DNA from: Segatella salivae DSM 15606
Lineage (GTDB): Bacteria > Bacteroidota > Bacteroidia > Bacteroidales > Bacteroidaceae
Length of the DNA: 20,596 bases
Assembly (NCBI RefSeq): GCF_000185845.1
Contig: NZ_GL629647.1
Coordinates: 1,991,703-2,012,298, forward strand
Direction of reading: 5' to 3'
Below are positions 14,970-20,596 of this stretch, piece after piece (positions within the stretch are counted from its first letter, which is position 1; the number at the start of each line of letters is the position of its first letter). The translations under genes and the position numbers were made by a program. Under the pieces are notes generated by a model, which saw only the letters and a list, made by a program, of their open reading frames with translations, made no database searches and was not told the origin of the DNA.

Positions 14970-15461
14970 ATGAGAAAAATTCTGCTATTCCTCTGCCTGT
15001 TACCTGTGTGTTTAGGAAGCTATGCGCAAGGAAGATTACCCAAAATAACACTTAAAGACATTGAAGGTAGAACCATACAGACGGATACTTTATCTAATAA
15101 TGGGAAACCTTTTATGATTGCTTTCTTTGCAACTTGGTGCAAACCTTGCAATCGTGAGCTTAAAACCATAGACGAACTCTACGATGAATGGCGGCAAGAA
15201 ACAGGTGTAAGAATCATAGCTGTTGCCGTAGATGAGGGGCAGAATATTAATAAAGTAAAGCCTTTAGTAGACCAAAACGGGTGGCGCTATGACGTATTGC
15301 TTGACCCAAACAGCGAATTACGGCAAGCATTAAACATTCAGATGATTCCCTATACCATATTGTTTGATGGCCAGGGAAACATCGTTTATAAACACAATGG
15401 GTATACAGATGGCGCGGAAATAGAGCTTTATGAGAAGATTAAAGCCGTCGGAAGCAGATAG
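14970..15461 (+). CDS. TlpA/ResA-like periplasmic thiol-disulfide oxidoreductase
   Basis: A 163-residue thioredoxin-fold protein with a signal peptide (about 1-19, cleaving near SYAQ). The redox motif WCKPC has C57 and C60, and the cis-proline of the fold is P127 in IPYT. Proteins of this type reduce or oxidise disulfides of exported proteins. Only four bases separate its stop from the next gene, so they form an operon. It is 97 bases from the protease gene, with no clear promoter of its own in that gap. I infer that it handles thiols of the exported products of this cluster. Confidence 0.85.
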   Translation: MRKILLFLCLLPVCLGSYAQGRLPKITLKDIEGRTIQTDTLSNNGKPFMIAFFATWCKPCNRELKTIDELYDEWRQETGVRIIAVAVDEGQNINKVKPLVDQNGWRYDVLLDPNSELRQALNIQMIPYTILFDGQGNIVYKHNGYTDGAEIELYEKIKAVGSR

Positions 15462-15465
15462 GATT

Positions 15466-17097
15466 ATGAAGAGATGGACGATGATAATGCTGCTCATTGG
15501 CGCAGCAAATATATCACTTTGTGCACAGGAGCAGCCTGATAAATTACATCTTTCGGGTAGTTTTCAGAGCGATATCCTGCTTCCTGAAAGAGACAAATCA
15601 ACGGGAGCAGACGCTCTTGACGGGCATTTCTTGACGAATACTTATCTGAATTTAAAGGCCACAAGCCGCTATGTAGAGGCTGGAACAAGGCTGGAATACC
15701 TGCAACATCCACTTCCTGGATTTGAGAAAGACTTCAAAGGGTGGGGTCTTCCATATCTTTATGTGAAAGGAAACTATAAGAATGTCGAACTAACCTTAGG
15801 TGATTTCTATGAGCAATTTGGCTCGGGTTTCATCCTTCGCACTTATGAAGAACGAAGTCTCGGCATTGATAACTCACTGCAAGGACTACGATTTTCTGTT
15901 CGTCCTTGGGCTGGTTTAGCGGTGAAAATGCTTGCAGGACGCCAGCGAAGATATTGGAAACACAACAACAGTTGGCTGACAGGAGGTGACATTGAGTGGA
16001 ATATTGACGAGTGGTTTAAAGGACTTCAGCAGCATAATACCTATGTAACGCTCGGCTTTTCCTACGTTAATAAATATGAGAAAGAGGATATTGTCATGAC
16101 GGATCCAACCCATCGACTACGTCTTCCTCGCTATGTTAATGCGTATGATGTTCGCTTTCATCTGCAACATCGCTCGTTTAATGTGCTTGCAGAGATAGCA
16201 ATGAAGACACAAGATCCTTCAAAAGACAACGGCTATATTTACAGAAATGGTTATGTTTCAATGCTTTCTTGTTCATATTCTAAGCGTGGTAAGAGCCTAC
16301 TTCTACAAGCAAAGAGGAGCACAAATATGGCATTTCGCAGTAATAGAGGAATGGAAGGAGCGTCTTCTTTCATTAATCATATGCCGGCTTTCACTATAGA
16401 ACACACCTATACTTTGGCTGCACTTTATCCCTATGCCACACGTCCTGAGGGAGAGTGGGCTTATCAAGCAGCAGGCGCTTACACCTTTCCGAAAGGCTCA
16501 AGTCTTGGGGGAAGATATGGAACTACAATCAAATTGAACTTCTCACACATTCATTCCGTGCGCAAGAACAATGTAGGTGGAAGCGGAACTGACGGATATG
16601 GGAGTCCGTTTTGGGCGTGGGGACCTTCTACTTACTATCAAGATGTCGATGTGCAGTTAGAGAAGCGCCTTGGAAAAGATACAAAACTCAACGTCATGCT
16701 TATGAATCAGCGATACAATCAAACCTTACTTGAAGGACATGGAGGCATGTTAAACTCACAAATCTTTGTCGCTGAGGTGAAACAAAAGCTATCAACGACG
16801 ACGATACTACGCGTAGAAGGTCAGTATCTTTCATCGAAAAATGGCGATAAAGACTGGGCTTTTGGCTTGGCAGAATTGTCACTTGCTCCGCACTGGATGG
16901 TCACATTAAGTGATCTCTACAATCTCGGCAGCACCCATATACACTACTATCAAGGCTTTGTTACATACAATAGGGGAGCACACAGATTGCAAATGGGCTA
17001 CGGACGCACGCGTGCCGGCTTTAACTGTTCAGGCGGAGTGTGTCGCTATATCCCTGCAACCAAAGGGCTTACGCTATCTTATAACTATAACTTCTGA
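15466..17097 (+). CDS. DUF6029-like outer membrane beta-barrel protein
   Basis: A 543-residue exported protein with a signal peptide (about 1-20, ending near SLCAQ) and a long series of amphipathic beta strands with aromatic ends (for example YLYVKGNYKNVELTLGDFY, and the terminal LTLSYNYNF with C-terminal Phe), the pattern of an outer membrane barrel. I place it in the DUF6029 family, which I recall beside TlpA and Omp28 genes in Bacteroidota. The start at 15466 is four bases after the TlpA stop; a longer frame starts inside the TlpA gene and lacks a signal at its end. A pair of Cys near the C-terminus (CSGGVC) could form a disulfide. The barrel might serve as a transporter or a receptor; the sequence does not decide. 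Confidence 0.75.
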   Translation: MKRWTMIMLLIGAANISLCAQEQPDKLHLSGSFQSDILLPERDKSTGADALDGHFLTNTYLNLKATSRYVEAGTRLEYLQHPLPGFEKDFKGWGLPYLYVKGNYKNVELTLGDFYEQFGSGFILRTYEERSLGIDNSLQGLRFSVRPWAGLAVKMLAGRQRRYWKHNNSWLTGGDIEWNIDEWFKGLQQHNTYVTLGFSYVNKYEKEDIVMTDPTHRLRLPRYVNAYDVRFHLQHRSFNVLAEIAMKTQDPSKDNGYIYRNGYVSMLSCSYSKRGKSLLLQAKRSTNMAFRSNRGMEGASSFINHMPAFTIEHTYTLAALYPYATRPEGEWAYQAAGAYTFPKGSSLGGRYGTTIKLNFSHIHSVRKNNVGGSGTDGYGSPFWAWGPSTYYQDVDVQLEKRLGKDTKLNVMLMNQRYNQTLLEGHGGMLNSQIFVAEVKQKLSTTTILRVEGQYLSSKNGDKDWAFGLAELSLAPHWMVTLSDLYNLGSTHIHYYQGFVTYNRGAHRLQMGYGRTRAGFNCSGGVCRYIPATKGLTLSYNYNF

Positions 17098-17102
17098 TTG
17101 AA

Positions 17103-17891
17103 ATGAAAACTTTATATGTACTTCTCTTGGCTGGCATTACACTGCTAATGGGCTGCGACTCGATTGATTCCGACCATCGTTTCATTGAAGTTCCTGCCGC
17201 AACTATACAGCGTAATGTGCTCATTGAAGACTTTACAGGGCAGCGTTGCATTTATTGTCCTCAGGCAACTGAGGCAATTTCGCAGCTACAAGCTACCTAT
17301 GGAGCCGATAAATTGATAGCCGTTGCTATCCATGCAGGTCCACTTGCCCTCCAAACGACACCTAACTTTGTTGGATTACGCACGGAAGTAGGAGATACTT
17401 ACTATCAACATTGGGCTATTCCCAATGTTCCCAAAGCCATTTTCGACCGCCGTGGTGGCGCACTTCCTAAAGAAGCGTGGCCAGGACAAGTCTATGAAGA
17501 GTTTAACCGGACTACAACGGTGGGCATAGAACTTAAATGTCAATACACCACTACAAACCAACGGGTAGAGATAGAGACGGATTTGAAGACCTTAACCAAT
17601 GATATACATGGCCTACTTCAACTCTGGCTTGTAGAAGACGGCATAGTAGCGCCACAGCTTTTCCCCAACAACAAGCTTGACAAGAACTACATACACAACC
17701 ATGTTTTGCGTGCTGCTATTAACGGAAATTGGGGTAAAGCACTCACGCTTTCCGCCAAACAGGCTCATAAAGAGCTAACAACTTATACACTTCCTCAGGG
17801 CATCAAGCCTGATAAAGCATGGATAGTGGCTTTCTTCTACAATGAAAGTGGGGTGTTACAAGTCACCCAGCACAAGATAACCCAACCATAA
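17103..17891 (+). CDS. Omp28-family thioredoxin-like lipoprotein
   Basis: A 262-residue lipoprotein: the signal peptide ends in the lipobox LMGC with C18 as the lipidated residue. The mature part carries a thioredoxin-like domain with LIEDFTGQRCIYCPQA, where C49 and C52 form a CxxC pair, followed by AVAIHAGPL and a proline-containing NVPKAIF loop. This is the Omp28 family, known in Porphyromonas as an outer membrane protein. It begins five bases after the DUF6029 stop, so it is cotranscribed. I infer a redox or substrate-binding role on the periplasmic or surface side of the outer membrane. Confidence 0.85.
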   Translation: MKTLYVLLLAGITLLMGCDSIDSDHRFIEVPAATIQRNVLIEDFTGQRCIYCPQATEAISQLQATYGADKLIAVAIHAGPLALQTTPNFVGLRTEVGDTYYQHWAIPNVPKAIFDRRGGALPKEAWPGQVYEEFNRTTTVGIELKCQYTTTNQRVEIETDLKTLTNDIHGLLQLWLVEDGIVAPQLFPNNKLDKNYIHNHVLRAAINGNWGKALTLSAKQAHKELTTYTLPQGIKPDKAWIVAFFYNESGVLQVTQHKITQP

Positions 17892-17919
17892 TTAAATCAG
17901 AAACTCTAAAAAATAAGGC

Positions 17920-18600
17920 ATGAGATTAAGATTACTTAGTTTATTAAGTCTGTTCATCTGCATCATCGTTGGTGCAAAGGCACAGTCTACAACAAATGAA
18001 GTTGTTTTTGTTAATGACAAAGATGAAACGATAACCCCTCATTTTACTCTTGTTCAAGACAAAGTAGAAAGTGCTCTCTTTGACCAAGAAAAGAAACAAA
18101 TGGCTATGAGATTGTTCATTTCTAATAAGTCAAATAAGGCGCAGAATGTGAAACTTTCCTACACCATTACTAACATGGAAGAAGGTAATCTAACGGTATG
18201 TACATTGGGAGATTGCACTTCTCAGCAGACAACGGGTGTCTACCAATTGGGACCTTCGACGCTCAATGCCTCACAAAAAGAGGAACTTTCTATTGAACAT
18301 ATCTTCACTTCGAAGGGTAAATGCAAAGTAACCCTGCAACTTTTCATCAGTGAAGTGCAAGCAAACGGAGTGATTACAGAGAAAGAAGGGCCTCAAATCA
18401 CAGTCGACTTTGTTCCAGGTGACGCTGGCATTACAGCCTTATCACTGCAGGAAGGAAGCACATTTGATGTTTTCAACACTAAGGGTATGTTGCTTTATAA
18501 ACAGCTCACCACGCTGACAAAACTACCTAAGGGCGTTTATATTATTAAGTACAAAGGGAAGAAAGGCAAGCTGTTCACTCGCAAATATATTGCATCCTAA
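17920..18600 (+). CDS. Secreted protein with T9SS-like C-terminal sorting tail
   Basis: A 226-residue protein with a signal peptide (about 1-21, ending AKAQ) and a beta-sandwich-like middle that includes NVKLSYTITNMEEGNLTVC and two Cys (C94, C99) that may form a disulfide. The last 50 residues have the type A sorting pattern (FDVFNTKGMLLYKQ, LPKGVYIIKYKGKKGKLFTRKYI), so I expect export to the surface through type IX secretion. It starts 28 bases after the first Omp28 gene and is followed at 32 bases by the second one. The function is otherwise unknown. Confidence 0.75.
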   Translation: MRLRLLSLLSLFICIIVGAKAQSTTNEVVFVNDKDETITPHFTLVQDKVESALFDQEKKQMAMRLFISNKSNKAQNVKLSYTITNMEEGNLTVCTLGDCTSQQTTGVYQLGPSTLNASQKEELSIEHIFTSKGKCKVTLQLFISEVQANGVITEKEGPQITVDFVPGDAGITALSLQEGSTFDVFNTKGMLLYKQLTTLTKLPKGVYIIKYKGKKGKLFTRKYIAS

Positions 18601-18632
18601 GCCATTATTCCCCAAATAACATCTTCTAAGAT

Positions 18633-19946
18633 ATGACAAAACGTTTTTATATTCAGCTGCTTGCACTCATCACCCTCTTTTGTTATCCGAGCAACATCAG
18701 TGCAGATGATTATAGCTTAGCCCCCTCCACAGGACGGAAAGTCTATGTGCCTATCGGCGCAGAGAGTGCAAAAGGTCAACTATTGGTTACCAATTACGGC
18801 AGGACTCCGGTTCAAAATTTCACTTATAAGCTTTCGTTTCAGGGCACAGTTCTATATGAAAAGAAATATGTTATGAAAGAACCTTTAAGGCGAATGGACG
18901 TGGGCACCATTGCAATAGACGTGCCGCCAGACACTAAATTGTCGAAAACAGAATTGCAGATTGAAATTACCAAGGTTAATGGTGAAGCCAACACAGCCAC
19001 TTTTCCCTATGCAAACCTGCCGAGAATCACCGTTACGCAAGTGGCCCATCGACGCATTGTGGTCGAAGAATACACGGGAATGTGGTGCCAATACTGCCCA
19101 CGTGGCATCGCACTTATGAAGAATTTAGAACGGAATTACCCTGAAAACTTCATCGGAATTGCCATTCATAGCGGTGATCCGCTTACCTGTTCAGACTATG
19201 CTTGGAATGCCGCTGCAATCCAAAAATACCCTACTCTCCAAATGAATAGAAGCCGTTTGTTGCCTTATTTCACTGCCGTCACCGAGTTTGAAGAGGAAAT
19301 GGCTATGGGAGCTGACATGGATGTTGACGTAACTGCACAGTGGGATAAGGCTAAAGAGAATGTCACCATTATCCCTCGCGTTACCTTTCGTACCACACCT
19401 CAAGGCAAACCATACGCCATTGCCTATGTACTGACAGAAGACGGAAAGGCAAACACGGCATGGGTACAAAATAATCACTATTCGGGAGATACTGGATTAC
19501 TCGGTATTTCCACTGAACTTGATCAGTTTATCAATTCTCCAAGAGTGCTAAGGGGCTATCCCAACGACTTCACTGCAGTCGCAGCAAGGGGTGTTTACAA
19601 TCCAGGCGAAGAATATTTAATAAAGAATCCGATAGAGATTGATAAGCCACAAAGCTTCAATCAAGTGTTCAATGTGTCTCAAATCAGGTTGCTTCACGAC
19701 AAAACGAAGCTGAAAGTATGCGTGCTATTGATAAATACGGCGAATGGACAGATTGAAAATGCAGCCAAATGTAGCATCACCGATGCCGCCCCTGCAGGCA
19801 TATCTCCCGTGAAAGAAGGGCAAAATACAGCCGTTGAAGTAGCGCGTTACACCCTCGATGGCCGCCGTTTACATGGTCCACAGCGAGGAATTAACCTCGT
19901 GAAATATAGTAATGGCCGTGTGTGTAAAGAGGTTGTATCACACTGA
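18633..19946 (+). CDS. Large Omp28-type protein with Ig-like domain, CxxC and T9SS-like tail
   Basis: A 437-residue exported protein. A signal peptide (about 1-24) precedes an Ig-like beta domain (about 28-130, with YGRTPVQNFTYKLSF), then an Omp28/thioredoxin-like domain with VVEEYTGMWCQYCPRGIALM (C152 and C155) and IAIHSGDPL. A C-terminal tail (ARYTLDGRRLHGP, then RGINLVKY and GRVCKEV) matches the type A sorting pattern. It has the same thiol motif arrangement as the lipoprotein at 17,103, so the two look like a membrane-tethered and a T9SS-exported version of the same fold. It is the last gene of the run. Confidence 0.82.
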   Translation: MTKRFYIQLLALITLFCYPSNISADDYSLAPSTGRKVYVPIGAESAKGQLLVTNYGRTPVQNFTYKLSFQGTVLYEKKYVMKEPLRRMDVGTIAIDVPPDTKLSKTELQIEITKVNGEANTATFPYANLPRITVTQVAHRRIVVEEYTGMWCQYCPRGIALMKNLERNYPENFIGIAIHSGDPLTCSDYAWNAAAIQKYPTLQMNRSRLLPYFTAVTEFEEEMAMGADMDVDVTAQWDKAKENVTIIPRVTFRTTPQGKPYAIAYVLTEDGKANTAWVQNNHYSGDTGLLGISTELDQFINSPRVLRGYPNDFTAVAARGVYNPGEEYLIKNPIEIDKPQSFNQVFNVSQIRLLHDKTKLKVCVLLINTANGQIENAAKCSITDAAPAGISPVKEGQNTAVEVARYTLDGRRLHGPQRGINLVKYSNGRVCKEVVSH

Positions 19947-20596
19947 TAGCGGCAAAGCGGAACAAAAACAAACCTCCATGGGCCCTATCATCGACCGACA
20001 ATAGCACACACCATCCGTTCGTTTGCAGAATGCATGCAATTTGTTCTCGCCACATGTGCCATTACATTGTGGCGTGAAATGACGCAAATCATCGCGTAAT
20101 TCGCGTCATTTCATGCGGTAAAATACGGCAAATCACACGATGATTTGCCGTATTTTATTTTACCTTTTATTATCAATCACGTTAACACCCCTAATTAACC
20201 CATTTGCCATTACAAATATTCTAATACACAACGCTGTAAGCGTTGTACTTCTGATAGCCCAGGGTTGACAAGCGAAAGCGAAGTCTACCCTGGGTCATTT
20301 GCCGTGCGTGGCAACAACGCTGTAGGCGTTGTACCTTTTATTTTTTGGTGTTTTATTACGGCATTCCACGCAGAAAACGTACAACACCTACGGCGTTGAC
20401 CTCCTCATTACACGTATAACCCAGGGTAGGCTGACGCCAACCCTGGGCTATCAAAGGTACAACGCCTACAGCGTTGAACTAAAATGGTGTTATAATCTGC
20501 GTCATTTTACGCGGTAATTTGCGTCAAATAGTCGCATGATTTGCCGTGTTTTACACGATGAAATGACGCAAACCATTTTACGCTTCATTATCAACG
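19947..20596. repeat. Intergenic block of both dispersed repeat families
   Basis: No gene is visible. Family B copies lie at about 20,071-20,183 and 20,487-20,596 (the latter reaching the end of the window with TTCATTATCAACG). Family A 17-bp palindromes lie at 20,229-20,245, 20,315-20,331, 20,382-20,398 and 20,460-20,476, with partner CCCAGGGT/ACCCTGGG inverted repeats at 20,258-20,294 and 20,419-20,447. The 20,071 copy forms two hairpins: 20,075-20,085 with 20,103-20,113, and a perfect 17-bp stem, 20,119-20,135 with 20,141-20,157, followed by a T-rich stretch that could terminate transcription of the upstream operon. Confidence 0.75.
20119..20165 (+). terminator. Strong hairpin within the family B repeat, possible operon terminator
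   Basis: TAAAATACGGCAAATCA (20,119-20,135) pairs perfectly with the complementary arm at 20,141-20,157 around a five-base loop, followed by TTTTA. It is 173 bases after the last Omp28 gene. It may be repeat structure rather than a dedicated terminator. Confidence 0.45.

Noticed and set aside
20329..20517. 62-residue open frame in the right repeat block
   Set aside because: It consists of translated family A palindromes; such frames recur wherever the repeat occurs.

Overview
The window looks like a chromosomal segment of a Prevotella-like member of the Bacteroidales. The reasons are promoters of the Bacteroidota type (TTTG, about 20 bp, TAnnTTTG), a Bacteroidales-style tyrosine recombinase, Omp28 and DUF6029 family proteins, type IX secretion (T9SS) style C-terminal tails, and a C10 cysteine protease resembling the Prevotella interpains. 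Family names are from memory of protein families; no search was run.

Layout. 1-528 is an intergenic stretch made of two dispersed palindromic repeat families. 529-2110 (minus) holds manC (mannose-1-phosphate guanylyltransferase) followed by a small two-helix membrane protein. A tRNA-Leu(CAA) with its own promoter and terminator lies at 2274-2355. From there to about 12,060 lies a decayed integrative, formerly mobilizable element: an unrecognised protein (2594), an excisionase-like HTH protein (3641), the N-terminal stump of a primase/helicase (3939), a minus-strand cargo block (4369-5950) behind a strongly folded leader or small RNA (6001-6232), a DUF6078-like protein (6388), a 22-bp-pitch array of inverted repeats (6926-7013), a relaxase lacking its N-terminal catalytic part (7099), a mobilization accessory protein (7779), a second minus-strand accessory block (zinc ribbon, membrane protein, AlbA_2/GHKL regulator with an internal stop; 10706 down to 8485), and the integrase (12021 to 10798). 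With primase and relaxase both broken the element probably cannot mobilise itself, although integrase and excisionase look intact.

The right third (12446-19946, plus) encodes only exported proteins: a C10 cysteine protease with propeptide and T9SS-like tail, then a tight run of a TlpA-like thioredoxin, a DUF6029 barrel-like protein, an Omp28 lipoprotein with CxxC, a small T9SS-tailed protein and a second, larger Omp28-type CxxC protein. I read this run as an envelope thiol-handling set linked to type IX secretion; its placement next to a thiol protease is suggestive. 19947-20596 returns to the same two repeat families as the left edge.

The most novel-looking parts are the nested-hairpin RNA at 6001-6232 with the unrecognised cargo operon behind it, the inverted-repeat iteron array in front of the relaxase remnant, the overlapping, mutually exclusive hairpins in front of the excisionase gene, and the three-CxxC-protein export cluster.
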